Below, piece by piece: positions 48,722 to 59,955 of a DNA stretch of 64,000 nucleotides (positions within the stretch are counted from its first letter, which is position 1; each line of letters opens with the position of its first letter). The position numbers and the translations under genes are program-made. Below the pieces are notes generated by a model. That model saw only the letters and a program-made list of their open reading frames with translations, did not search any database and had not been told where the DNA came from. Source of the DNA: Bacteroides reticulotermitis JCM 10512 (GTDB taxonomy: Bacteria > Bacteroidota > Bacteroidia > Bacteroidales > Bacteroidaceae); contig NZ_BAIV01000005.1 of NCBI RefSeq assembly GCF_000517545.1, positions 1 through 64,000 on the forward strand. Reading direction: 5' to 3'.

Positions 48722-51375
48722 TTATTGGTTTATATAATGATAATCATATTGCTCTAGAGTTCGCTGCTTATTATCCAGAATAATATAAGATCTCGTCAAT
48801 TTCCCCAAAGCATCATAGTCATAATACACAGCTAATCCTTTCGGATCAGTTGTTTTAGTAACACCCACTAACGGTTGGTATTCAGCAGTTGTGATTTGTG
48901 CATGAGATAATACATTTCGAATATTTCGAATATTGGTGTAATCAGAAGTATTCGGCACTGATTTGCTAGCTAACTCTTTTATATAAATCTCACCACCCAA
49001 AGCATTGCATAACTCATCATAAGTCACATTCTTGATTTCTGCAATCGGATATTGTTGCAGATAAGACCAAAGATAAACTACATTCTCAGTATTGTTGTTT
49101 TTACTTATATATATTGGCCTACCCGTTGAAGTATAGTTATGATAAACTATGGTAGTATTAAAATCACTATAAGTCGCTTTACTAGGATAAAATCCATTTC
49201 CTGACTTTTTATACTCCGTTATTATGCTGCTAAAGTCCTCCCCTTTATAAACATGCCTCTCTATGACCGGAGTAAGAAAGTTCCTTGAAACCATTTTGTC
49301 ATATACGTCTTCATCATAAACCTGCAAACTAGAAAACGGATATTTGTAGTTTGTATCTATTCTTTTAAAGTCACTATTAATAACAGTCTCTTTCACTGGT
49401 AGCAAATAGACGGGGTCGTACTCCATTTCTTTCACAATAGAAAGCATCGTTTTATCATCAAAATAAGTATTCTCCGTCTCTTTTGCTAGTCGTTTCGCAC
49501 CTATTGTATATTCTTGATGTTTAATAGCATAAGTTTCATTTAAAGAGTTGAAAATCATTAGCATTTCTTTCCGCTCGTTAGTCAGACCAGTAGACTGCTC
49601 ATCGACAAATATATTATACTCTTTATATTTATAAACAGGAAGATCATAAATAGATTCCTTGTAAAATTCTTTATATTCATATAAATACTCTTTTATCTTC
49701 TTTTCCCCTTTATAGTAAATTTTAGCTCCAAGCTCATTTTTCTTCCAAAAATCTTTGGGAGTTATGTGTCGAATCTGAAAGCCTAACCACCCATTAAACT
49801 CCCTCTCGTAACCATTCACTTCCTCATAGAAGCCCCTTGAACAACTTTCCCTGTCAGGTAGAAGGTATTTATAAACAGTTTTGCCAAGAATGTTTTCTTT
49901 ATCATCTTTGTCGTATTCTGTAACTTGATTATAACAAACAATATTGGATGATAAATCGGTATACCGACTAGGGAAATGACTATGAAAAGTACGCATAAGA
50001 TAATCAGTTGCCGCAGGCATTACCGCAGCACGTTCATAAGCGTAATAACAATCAACCTCTACTTGAGAAACTATCCATTTGTTAACCGGAGGATCTAAAT
50101 AAAAAGGAACATATCCTGTTTCATATTCATAATGCTTCACTTTTGTTTTATCTAATGGCGAACTGTTGATAATATTTTTAATTCTTAATCCACCATATTC
50201 AACCTGCTTTTGTTTAGATCTATCATACCAGGAATGACTCTCATATTCGAAATTTGTTTGTCCACCTGTAGGATATTTTATACTTTGTAGCATACCGGTT
50301 AGTGCACTTACAAAATGAGGATTTTTACTTCCATTACCTATCATTTGAGAAATCGTTCCCCCATTAGGAGGAATTATATCTAATCTTCCGGAATAAGCCC
50401 AACCGCCTACTAATGAATAAAATCCCCACCAGTCAGAATTATATGATAAACCATCCCCGCACACAGGCATATGCTGCCAATTGTAATAATCAAACGTATA
50501 TACTTCCTTAGGAGTTAGCTTACTATCAACAAATGACACTTTGTCGAGAAAACCCACCCCCCTCGTATTCTTCTTTATCGTAAATTGTATATTTCTTATA
50601 GGTTGGTTTAATGAATTCTTAACAAGGATTTCTTTTAAATAGATCTCTCCACTAAGTATAGTTTTATCGTAAGTGAAAACAACACTGCATACCAATTTTC
50701 CGCCACTTTGTACACGAATTGAACGGATCGAGTAAGGAATATCTTTGTGTCCATCAGCGCCTTCAATATTTTCCTTATAGTAGCCCATTAATAATTTCTC
50801 ACCAAGGAACCAGTTTACGGGATCTGTATTATAGGCCGTTGAACCACTCCTAGGTACCATATAAAGTCTTCCAGGGTAGGCACGGTCGCATATCGTTACT
50901 AATTTTCTCTTACATTAGTTATTTTCCCACAACGCACATAGTCTATAAGTATAACATCTTGCCTATTCTGAGAAATAATAGATGTTAAGTGCCATGTGGT
51001 TATATTCCCATTCTTATCGTGATCCACAAATTGTTGTTCTCCAAATCGATAGAGTACTCCATTCTCATCTGTTATGCCGGCGGGTGCAGCTATGATGGGT
51101 TCATAGGGCATCGTATATGCTTTCCATTCATTGTCATTATTCCCAGTAGCTTTCCATATAAACTTACCACTTTTTCCAGAAGGCAAATTATAAGAGTAGA
51201 TATCATGTTCCGTATCTTGATACGTAGCAGGATGAAACCTCATGGAACTATGTGGGAATCCGTGTATAAAAGATTGGTTGTTGGTCGCATCTTGAACTCG
51301 CTGAGGGCCTGTCGCTCCGTAAAGATCGTAAAAATCGGGGCGATATTCAGGATTGCTTACTTTCCTGTTAAAAGT
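48722..51375 (-). pseudogene. Rhs-associated N-half protein A2 (5' truncated, frameshifted)
   Basis: The remaining part starts in mid-domain (NPEYRPDFYDLYGATG, then DIYSYNLPSGKSGKFIWKATGN and ITTWHLTSIISQNRQDV) and lacks the signal peptide and about 190 residues present in A1. One indel near 50925 splits it (KITNV, then KLVTICDRAYPG). The C-terminal 700 residues are intact with YD-type repeats (VVYLWSYLQQYPIAEIKNVTYDEL, VYYDYDALGKLTRSY). It ends 13 nt before B2. The missing start lies at the boundary with the MutS-like gene. Confidence 0.75.
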
Positions 51376-51377
51376 AC

Positions 51378-51385
51378 TATTTTTG
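51378..51385 (+). promoter_or_regulatory. -7 box for MutS-like gene
   Basis: TATTTTTG, 22 nt before the ATG at 51407, right at the edge of the truncated A2 gene. Confidence 0.45.
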
Positions 51386-51406
51386 CTGTATCTAATACAC
51401 AAAATC

Positions 51407-52714
51407 ATGACATACTTGGATACTGATAAGCAGACAAAAGCTGATTTAAGCATCGATGAAGTGCAATATGATGGATACCCACTTTTTTCCTTGTATGGTG
51501 GTACGAAGACCCCCAAAGGGAAACGCTTGATGCAGGCGTGGATTTCTTCTCCGCTGAATAACAGAACCGATATACGAAAAAGGCAAGAAGCCATAGCCTG
51601 GCAGGAACTGCCGGAGATACCTTTGGCTGAAGAAGAACTCGACTTCATCGAATATTATTTAGAATACCGGGATCAGATTTCTCGACCCTATTGGCTGCTC
51701 TCCTTAGCTACCACATTCGACCGTATCTTTCGAAGGGACCCGAAACGCTACATCATCAAGCGAGGCGTTCACTTAATAATCCGTTTGTTGCATCAATTAG
51801 AAATATTGCGAAAAGGGACTCCCCAAAATGCGCCATTGCTTTTGCAAGAGATGGCGCAGCATATTCACGATTCCATATACGCCAGTGAACTGAAAGAAGT
51901 CGTTTTGCAGACTAGCGATGAGAAACAGTTGCTATCTAATTATATTGTGGATAAGTACGACTACCTATTTCGATGTGTTCGTCTGGAAACCATCCGAGCG
52001 CTGCTCGCGGAACTTTATGTGTTAGATGTATGCCACACGGCACACCGCGTCGCAAAGAATAAAGACTTTTGTTGTACTCCGGAAATGGTGGAAACAATGA
52101 ACTTCTCGATATCCGACTTCACCCATCCGTTTATAAAAGACGCCAAGAGTAACGATTGGAAAATGTCTGGCAGCAATATCTGCATCCTGACCGGGTCTAA
52201 CATGGCAGGAAAGTCCACTACATTAAAAGCTATCACGCTCGCTGTGTGGTTGGCGCATTGTGGATTACCGGTTCCGGCACGCTCGATGACCTGTCCCGTT
52301 TTTGATGGAATTTATACATCCATAAACCTTCCCGACTCACTGCGTGACGGGCGGAGCCATTTCTTGGCGGAGATTCTACGGATCAAAGAAGTACTTCAAA
52401 AAGCAGCCACCGGAAAACGTTGTCTGATTATACTTGATGAAATGTTTCGTGGAACAAATGCGGACGATGCTTTTGAGTCGTCGGTAGCTGTTAATAACCT
52501 CCTAAAAAAGTACCGGAATTGCTCGTTTTTGATCTCTACTCATATACTGGAATATGCAAAGACATTCGAGAAGGATGCTACTTGCTGCTTTTACTATATG
52601 GATTCAAGGATTGAACAAGAAAACTTTATATGCTCTTATCAATTGCTTGAAGGTATCTCAGAGACGAAAGTCGGGCATTGGCTGGTGAAGACTAAACTGA
52701 AAGATTTAATATAA
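51407..52714 (+). CDS. MutS-family ATPase (MutS core and domain V only)
   Basis: A 435-residue protein with helical MutS-core-like regions and a C-terminal ATPase: Walker A ILTGSNMAGKSTTLKAITLA near residue 265, SINLPDSLRDGRSHFLAEILRI, Walker B IILDEMFRGTNADDA, and SFLISTHILEY. It lacks the N-terminal mismatch-recognition domain of MutS and the Smr domain of MutS2, matching the small MutS-like proteins of Bacteroidetes whose role is not well known. Start chosen at MTYLDTDKQTK because the promoter lies just upstream. Confidence 0.85.
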   Translation: MTYLDTDKQTKADLSIDEVQYDGYPLFSLYGGTKTPKGKRLMQAWISSPLNNRTDIRKRQEAIAWQELPEIPLAEEELDFIEYYLEYRDQISRPYWLLSLATTFDRIFRRDPKRYIIKRGVHLIIRLLHQLEILRKGTPQNAPLLLQEMAQHIHDSIYASELKEVVLQTSDEKQLLSNYIVDKYDYLFRCVRLETIRALLAELYVLDVCHTAHRVAKNKDFCCTPEMVETMNFSISDFTHPFIKDAKSNDWKMSGSNICILTGSNMAGKSTTLKAITLAVWLAHCGLPVPARSMTCPVFDGIYTSINLPDSLRDGRSHFLAEILRIKEVLQKAATGKRCLIILDEMFRGTNADDAFESSVAVNNLLKKYRNCSFLISTHILEYAKTFEKDATCCFYYMDSRIEQENFICSYQLLEGISETKVGHWLVKTKLKDLI

Positions 52715-52763
52715 AAAAACTTCTTTTTCGAAACTAGACACCTCCTTGGTGGCTCTTTTTCAT

Positions 52764-52771
52764 TAGTTTTG
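52764..52771 (+). promoter_or_regulatory. -7 box for nitroreductase
   Basis: TAGTTTTG matches TAnnTTTG and lies 27 nt before the ATG at 52799. Confidence 0.45.
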
Positions 52772-52798
52772 CAGGAAACATTACTCAAACGAAGCAAT

Positions 52799-53444
52799 AT
52801 GAAAAGACTCCAATTGATGTTGGCAGGCGTTAGTCTGCTGTTGTTCTGTAGCTGCGGCATGCAAGTGCAGAAAGGAAATGAAGCCTCGAGTGCCAATGAA
52901 AGTAAAGAAAATGCGGTAATTGAAACGATGAAGTCGCGTCGAAGCATCCGCCAGTATCATCCACAGGCAGTAAACCGTGATACGATGCAGATCATTCTGG
53001 ATTGTGGTATCAATGCTCCTAACGGACAGAATAAACAATCATGGGCGGTTCGCGTGGTTGATAATCCGGAATTCCTCGATGGTATTACCGAAGTTTACAA
53101 GAAAGAGAACCCGGGCGTTGAGAAAGGCCCAAGTTTTAAGAATATGTTCCGTAATGCGCCGACTGTTGTTTTTATCGCCAATGATACTTCTTATGATATG
53201 TCTCCGATCGATTGTGGATTGATGGGAGAGAATATGATTCTTTCAGCTTGGTCTATGGGAATCGGCTCTTGTTGCTTGGGAGGCCCGGTGCGTTTCATCA
53301 ATACCAACTGCAGCTGCTGAGTACTTGAAGAAATTGGATATTCCCGAAGGTTACCAACTGCTCTATTGCATTGCTTTCGGCCATCCGAACGAAACACCGG
53401 ATGCTAAACCGAGAGATGCTTCCAAAGTGAAGTATATCGATTGA
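52799..53444 (+). CDS. Nitroreductase-family lipoprotein (frameshifted)
   Basis: The N-terminus MKRLQLMLAGVSLLLFCSCG looks like a lipoprotein signal. The nitroreductase FMN-binding patterns follow: IETMKSRRSIRQYHPQAV, ILDCGINAPNGQNKQSW near residue 75, and ENMILSAWSMGIGSCCLGG near 150. One base near 53305 shifts the frame; the true C-terminus continues AAAEYLKKLDIPEGYQLLYCIAFGHP to KVKYID. The corrected protein is about 215 residues. Nitroreductases reduce quinones or nitroaromatics with NAD(P)H; an exported member would lack NADPH supply, so its substrate is unclear. Confidence 0.85.
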
Positions 53445-53456
53445 TCCTATATTTAC

Positions 53457-55322
53457 TCATATATAAAAGGAGCGCCTCATAATGAATGGGGCGCTCCTTT
53501 TTATATAATGCTGTAGAATAACCTTAGTCTTATTGGAACGTTTACGTTCTGTTTCGTCCAGAATCACTTTACGCATACGCATTGCTTTGGGAGTAACTTC
53601 CACATATTCATCTTCTTTGATGTATTCCAACGCTTCTTCAAGTGAGAACTGTACGGGTGGAATCAAGCGAGTCTTATCGTCCGATCCAGAAGCACGCATA
53701 TTTGTCAGCTTCTTCGATTTCGTAACGTTAATCACCAAGTCATTGTCATGTGAATGTTCACCTACTACCTGTCCGGTATAAACATCATCTTGCGGGAAGA
53801 TGAAGAATTTACCACGGTCTTGCAATTTGTCAATCGCATAAGCGAAAGCTGTTCCACCTTCCATAGCGATCATCGAACCGTTTGTACGGCGTTCGATCTC
53901 TCCTTTGTGAGGTTGGTATTCTTTGAAGCGGTGAGCCATGATTGCTTCACCGGCAGAGGCGGTTAATACATTGGTACGTAACCCAATAATACCACGTGAA
54001 GGCATATTGAATTCCAAGTTAACCCGTTCGCCTGTATTCTCCATTTTGACCATCTCACCTTTTCGGCGGGTAACCATATCGATAATCTTGCTGGCATACT
54101 CTTCGGGAACGTTAACCGTTAACTCTTCAATCGGTTCACATCTTACACCGTCTATTTCTCTGAAAATAACTTGTGGCTGACCTACTTGCAACTCATATCC
54201 TTCGCGGCGCATGGTTTCAATAAGTACGGAGAGGTGGAGTACACCGCGTCCTGAAACGATCCATTTGCCATCTTCCTCACTCTTTCTAACGCGGAGTGCC
54301 AGGTTTTTATCCAACTCCTTCATCAGACGGTCGTGGATATGGCGAGAGGTTACAAATTTACCGTCTTTGCCAAAGAATGGTGAATCGTTGATGGCGAATA
54401 ACATACTCATTGTCGGTTCGTCAATGGCGATTGGTGGCAAAGCTTCCGGATTTTCGTAGTCACAAACGGTATCACCAATTTCAAATCCTTCGATTCCAAT
54501 CAGTGCACAGATGTCACCTGACGAAACTGCGGTTGTTTTTACACGGCCCAGTCCCTCAAATACATGCAGTTCTTTAATCTTTGCTCTTACTGCACTTCCA
54601 TTACGTTTCACCAACGAAACGTTCATGCCTTCCCGCAATGTGCCACGGTGTACACGCCCTACAGCGATACGGCCCGTATACGAAGAATAATCCAGGGATG
54701 TGATTAACATCTGCGGAGTTCCTTCCAATTGCTCGGGAGCGGGTATGTTTTCAATGATGCAGTCCAATAGGGGAGTAATGCTATCAGTCGGTTTTTGCCA
54801 ATCAGTGCTCATCCAGTTATTCTTGGCCGATCCGTAAACAACCGGAAAGTCCAACTGGTCTTCTGTTGCATCCAAGCTGAACATGAGGTCGAATACCATT
54901 TCATAAACTTCATCCGGACGGCAGTTCGGTTTGTCTACTTTGTTCACAACGACAATGGGTTTTAAGCCGATCTCCAATGCCTTTTGTAATACGAAACGCG
55001 TTTGGGGCATGGGGCCTTCAAAAGCGTCGACTAGTAGAATACAGCCATCAGCCATATTCAATACACGTTCTACTTCACCACCGAAGTCGCTGTGCCCCGG
55101 AGTATCAATAATATTGATTTTTGTACCTTTATAGCTAATTGAAACGTTTTTGGATAGGATCGTTATTCCTCGCTCGCGCTCCAAATCGTTGTTATCCAGA
55201 ATCAATTCACCACTATTTTGATTACTGCGGAATAAATTTCCCGCCAAAAGCATCTTGTCAACCAGCGTCGTTTTCCCATGGTCAACATGGGCTATGATTG
55301 CAATGTTACGAATGTTTTGCAT
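53457..55322 (-). CDS. typA: GTPase TypA/BipA
   Basis: TypA is a translational GTPase related to EF-G that helps ribosome assembly under stress. The G1 motif is IIAHVDHGKTTL, G2 RERGITIL, G3 DTPGHSDFGGEV, G4 VVNKVDKP and G5 YGSAKN. The C-terminal specific domain follows (GRGVLHLSVLIETMRREGYEL, FEGEITERRTNGSMI-like region). The start at 55322 (MQNIRNIAIIAH) is chosen since the promoter box lies at 55344-55351. The last 20 codons run through the hairpin at 53461-53506, which hints at a frame error near the 3' end. Confidence 0.92.
   Translation of the reverse strand: MQNIRNIAIIAHVDHGKTTLVDKMLLAGNLFRSNQNSGELILDNNDLERERGITILSKNVSISYKGTKINIIDTPGHSDFGGEVERVLNMADGCILLVDAFEGPMPQTRFVLQKALEIGLKPIVVVNKVDKPNCRPDEVYEMVFDLMFSLDATEDQLDFPVVYGSAKNNWMSTDWQKPTDSITPLLDCIIENIPAPEQLEGTPQMLITSLDYSSYTGRIAVGRVHRGTLREGMNVSLVKRNGSAVRAKIKELHVFEGLGRVKTTAVSSGDICALIGIEGFEIGDTVCDYENPEALPPIAIDEPTMSMLFAINDSPFFGKDGKFVTSRHIHDRLMKELDKNLALRVRKSEEDGKWIVSGRGVLHLSVLIETMRREGYELQVGQPQVIFREIDGVRCEPIEELTVNVPEEYASKIIDMVTRRKGEMVKMENTGERVNLEFNMPSRGIIGLRTNVLTASAGEAIMAHRFKEYQPHKGEIERRTNGSMIAMEGGTAFAYAIDKLQDRGKFFIFPQDDVYTGQVVGEHSHDNDLVINVTKSKKLTNMRASGSDDKTRLIPPVQFSLEEALEYIKEDEYVEVTPKAMRMRKVILDETERKRSNKTKVILQHYIKRSAPFIMRRSFYI
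53461..53506. terminator. Bidirectional terminator between nitroreductase gene and typA
   Basis: AAAAGGAGCGCC pairs with GGCGCTCCTTTT around a short loop, flanked by T-runs on both strands. Confidence 0.8.
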
Positions 55323-55343
55323 ATAATACCTATTATTTGGTCG

Positions 55344-55351
55344 CAAAGGTA
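55344..55351 (-). promoter_or_regulatory. -7 box for typA
   Basis: The minus strand reads TACCTTTG, 21 nt before the chosen start codon. Confidence 0.5.
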
Positions 55352-55387
55352 CTATTTTTATATGAAAAAAGATTTGGCGCTCCCCGT

Positions 55388-58300
55388 TTATTTTTTATCT
55401 TCGGTCTCTTCCTTCTGATTGAACGTGGAGGGGGTTGTCCCGTAGAAGCTAACAAAATGCTTTCGAAAGGTCGGTGTATCGTTGTATCCCACCATCTCCG
55501 AGACCTCTTGAACACTGTATTTACGGGCTCTAAGCAACTCTGCCGCATACTTTAATCGAACCTCTCTGATCAGTTCTATAATGGTATAATTGGTGAGTAA
55601 CTTCACTTTTCGATAAAGAGTTGGCTGACTCATATTCAACATCTCTGCTAACTTTTTAACATTGAAATCTGGATTTTGCAGATTATCGTGCACCAGTAAT
55701 AGCATTCGGGCAATAAATGGGTTTTCTGTTAGGGCTGCTCTGGATTCTTCGTCAGACAGTCCGCCACTACCGTCCAAAGCAGGTGCTATTTTGCTATATC
55801 GTTGTTTGAGAGATGCAATATCCTTGATTAGTTGCTTCACTTTTGTGCGTAATATCTCCGGATTGAAAGGCTTTAGCATATAATAATCCGCTCCGAGCTC
55901 CAAGCCTTTCACGATATTCGTGTCATTTGCCAGAGCTGTTAGCATGATGATTGGTATGTGGCAGGTCTTTGCGTCTTCTTTCAGAAGTCGGCAGCACTCA
56001 AAGCCATCCATAACAGGCATAACAACATCCGTAATGATCAGGTCGGGCATCTCTTTGCGTGCTAGCTTGAGCCCTTTCTCACCATTTTCCGCTGTGATGA
56101 CGGTGTAAGTTGGAGCAAACATTGTTTGCAGATAGAGTAGACAGTCAATATGATCCTCAATAATTAAAAGTTTATAGGGTGTACGAGGACTCAATTCGGA
56201 TGTTTCATCGGTCTGGTCGTTACTGATCGGTTCTACTTGAGCTTTGGTTGGAGAAAAAACAGCGGGGTATTCTTTCTCAATTGTTTCGGGTTCGATAAAT
56301 GAAACATGCTCCTGTTTCTCGAAATGCTCTTTTCCGAGAGGGATAAACAACGTAACCTCCGTACCTGTACTTTTTTCTTGCTTGACCGTTAGGCTTCCTT
56401 GATGGGCTAACGCTGTTTGCTTCATGATCTCAAAGCCAAGTTCGGTATGCAGCCGTTTATGATTCGATAGCTCAGGGTCTGTGGTCAGGAGTGTGCTGCC
56501 CGGGGTCTCTCTTATTCCTTGCGTTCCGTCATCCTTGATGGTAAACAAGCAGTAATTCTCTCCGTTAATCGTGCTGGTATCTATTGTAAACCAGATTGAG
56601 CCGGCGAACGAAATGTGCCGGCAGGCGTTGGACAGAATGTTTCGAAGGATGAACTCTATTTTTTGTCGATCAATCCATATCTCCGGAGCTATTTCAGAGT
56701 CTTTGTCATAATGCAGCTTGATTGAGTCCGAACAGAGTAACTCAAAAGAAGATCGGATTACTTCGTCGGCTATGCTTCTGGCTGAATAGGAGGCTATATT
56801 CAGTTTCAGATCATCATTTTCCTGTTGGTGAAGATCGAACAACTGTTGGCAAATATTCTGCAGCATGATTGAGCTTTGATAAGCTATCTGAGTTGTAGGA
56901 AGAAACACTTTAGGCAAGTTTGGGTCACTCACCATATCTTTCAGGGGAGCGGTAATGAGAGATAGTGGAGAACGAAGCTCGTGCTCCAATGAGTCTCTGA
57001 TCTTATTGCGTATTTGGATTCTCTCTTCTTTTTCTTTTCTTATTCCGGTTTCTTCTTTTAGTTTTTCTTGAAGCTGCACTTCCTCATTTTTGCGTATCTG
57101 ATGTTTTAGCATTTTGCGGTTGGCGTAATTGCGTGCTAGTTGGAACAAAATAATTCCAATCAGTATGTAGCCGGCAATAGCCCATCCGGTTGTACCCCAA
57201 TGCTGATTGACTGTGATAGCTAGTCGGGTTATTTGCTCGTTGCCTTCCACGGGGTGCAATGGGCTTATTTCCAATACATAGTCGCCAGGTTCTATGTTAG
57301 CCAATCTGATCTGGTCATTGTCACTCAAATTCCATTCTTTGTCTCTCGGCAGTAAGCGATATCTGATTTGATTCGGTGAAGTATTATACATCAGGTCGCT
57401 GACATAAACAATCAAATTATTATTCTTGTAATTTAGTGATAGATGATCTGTCAAGTGTATGGCTTATTCAGAATAATCTGTCCATTTAGCTCATCGCCGA
57501 TGTTTACTTTGTGATAATTGACACCTATATCTGATATATATAGGTGGCGATTACTTGAATTCTTCTTTAATACATAAGGATCGAAATAAAACAGTCCTGT
57601 CGAACTGACCCAGAGAAGGTTGCCATTGTTCAGTTGGCATACATCGTAGAAACTTTCAGGGAAGGCGTATGTGTAGGACAGGTTATTCTTATTATTTATG
57701 GTGATAATGCCGGAGTTGGTTCCTAGCCAAGTATTTCCATTTTGGTCATCGATCATACATGACACGTGTCCGTTGAGTAGGTTTTTTTGTAAGATCAAAG
57801 TCGATACAAGTTTCTTTTCTTTGCCATCAATTTGCATAAGGTTATTGGCATAGGAAGCAAAAAGCTGATTGTAGTTATTTAAATAAAGAGCCAATACTTT
57901 TTTGGGTGTCATGCCGATCTTCGCTTCATAGCCTGCGGTTAATTTAATATGTTCACCTTCCCGTCTGGCGCAATTCAGCCTTTCTCTGTTCCCAACCACA
58001 TGGTTCCATCAGCATCTTCGCATATCGCTGTTATTTTACCGGTTGCGTTTGTGTAAATCATATTTGCCAAACACGTTTGAGTCTGGAAGTCATAGATTAA
58101 CAGCCCGGTTTTTGTCGCGATCCACAGATTGTTGCGGGAGCTGAGAAATAACTTAAGGATAGCGCATCCTTTTTGTTTTGTCCCGTGAGGTTTAGGATGG
58201 AAATAAACAGTCTCACGGGTCGTTGGATCGATTCGTGAGATCTCCCCATTCTCATCACCGAGCCACAAATGACCGTTGTTATCCTTGTATATACAAGAAT

Positions 58301-59507
58301 AACTATTGCGTTTTCCTTGTTCCCATCTGCTGAAATGCAGGTCGGGAGAGAATTTCTGTTCATTGCTTCTGTAGATACCATCCCGATCTGTTGCCAACCA
58401 GATATACCCATTGGCGTCCTGTGTGATGCCATTGATTGTTTTTATCTCATTATTCAGGCGAATGCGCTGAATGCTGTTTTTTTTGAGGTTTAGTTTAAGC
58501 AAACCTCCTCCGAAAGTACCTGCCCAGAGTACGCAGTTTTTCTTATCGAAATGTATTTTAGTAAGCTTGTTCCGGATGATCGGTACATAATACGGATTGT
58601 TTTCTACCAGATTGGTGATCCGATAAGTCGACTGGAGGTAGTCTTGGTTATCAAAGTCTACTTTCAAGAGCGTGGTCCACGTAGCCATGATGAATGACCT
58701 ATTGTCAACCTGAAGGATATCGCGTATGTAGGAATTCTGAAACTCACTTTGCTTTTCTGTTAGATTTAGCTTGCGGAATGTCTTCGTGTTTATATTGTAA
58801 CATATAACTCCTGCCCAGTGACAGCAAATCCATAGATAATCTTTATATATATGTATGTTGTCAATCGCATGGATATTTTCTATTCCTAGTTGTTCACAAC
58901 TCAGGTATTCGCTTGTTTTATTTCTCGGGTTGTATAGCAAGATCCGGTTATCCTGAGTTAACAAGCATAGTCTATTCTCATAACCATATAGTTTGAGGAA
59001 ATTCCCTTTGATTTGGGGAGCACCGTCTGCCCCTAAAATAATATTGCCGGTGTCTGTATCCGTTTGAAACTTTAGTTTTATCAGCCCTTCCGCAGTAATG
59101 GCGTACAGTTGTTTATGTAACGTGGCTATATCTAGTATTGGTTTTGAAAGGGAGGAACTGACTGTCCTGTATCGTCCTTTCATTTTGTCGAAACAAGTAA
59201 TCTCATCACGGTTGGCTATTTGCGACCACAATAAGCTGTCGGATGTTTCGTCGATACTGGCTATTGAATAAGGCTCTCGATCTATTAGGTTGTAGTTGTG
59301 GAAGCGAATACCGTCATAACGGCTCAGGCCAACATCTGTTCCTAGCCAGAGAAAACCTTCTTCATCTTGATGGATTTCAGTCAGCGTATTATTGCTTAAT
59401 CCCTCTTGTTGAGTGAGTAATTGTATTCCGGATTGGCGGAAGTAGTTTTGCGCATGTGTTGCAATTGAGCAAATACAAAGCAATAGGGTGATTATTAGTA
59501 GTCTCAT
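55388..59507 (-). CDS. Hybrid two-component system sensor-regulator (two frameshifts)
   Basis: One-protein signalling system of the HTCS type. A signal peptide (MRLLIITLLLCICSIATHAQ) is followed by about 650 residues of Reg_prop propeller (EGFLWLGTDVGLSRYDG, LWAGTFGGGLLKL, IWLATDRDGIY, LWLGDENGEI), a Y_Y_Y domain (YRLLPRDKEW), one membrane helix, a histidine kinase with the phosphoacceptor in DSLEHELRSPLSLI, a receiver with aspartate in LIITDVVMPVMDG, and a C-terminal AraC domain (NMSQPTLYRKVKLLTNYT). Single-base losses near 57985 and 57455 split the frame. The likely ligand is a glycan fragment; no polysaccharide locus lies next to it here. Confidence 0.88.
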
Positions 59508-59609
59508 ATGTCATTTATATAAAGATTCGTTTTGCCTTTCCCTAACTTAGAAGCGCCTTATGCGCAGTAAACCAGCTTTTCTGTATTTGTTTGTTTGTCT
59601 CTACCTGCA

Positions 59610-59639
59610 CAAATATAGCATATTTGTTTGTATAATCAA
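59610..59639 (-). promoter_or_regulatory. Promoter of the HTCS gene
   Basis: The minus strand shows TTG (59637-59639), exactly 19 nt, then TATATTTG (59610-59617), close to the Bacteroides consensus. The leader is about 100 nt. Confidence 0.65.
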
Positions 59640-59941
59640 CCTGAAAATACGGTATATTTCGTAAAGCAATTTCACCGATTAGCAGGAAAAAGATGGTATT
59701 TTAATTATTCTCATTTGGTAGCTCGATTTTCCCTTTTGAATTAAACACCCCCTTTCTGATGGCCTATATTGCGACTAGAGGTTGTTGATGGTCAACTTGA
59801 GTAGTTTTGCTGTTTGACTATTTCTCCCATGTTTGCCGAATTGTTAGATGATATTTTCACGAAATGAACTTTTTTGTGTTTTGCTTAAATAACCGCTTAA
59901 TAAAGATAATTTCGCCAATGTTCTGTAAAACAGAAAGAGCT

Positions 59942-59949
59942 TATCTTTG
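59942..59949 (+). promoter_or_regulatory. -7 box of a possible small transcript
   Basis: TATCTTTG matches the consensus. No TTG is seen at the usual distance upstream. Confidence 0.4.
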
Positions 59950-59955
59950 TCTTAT

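Noticed and set aside
28905..51375. Type VI secretion Rhs effector locus
   Set aside because: No VgrG, PAAR, Hcp or adaptor gene is in the island, and the B proteins carry Sec signal peptides.
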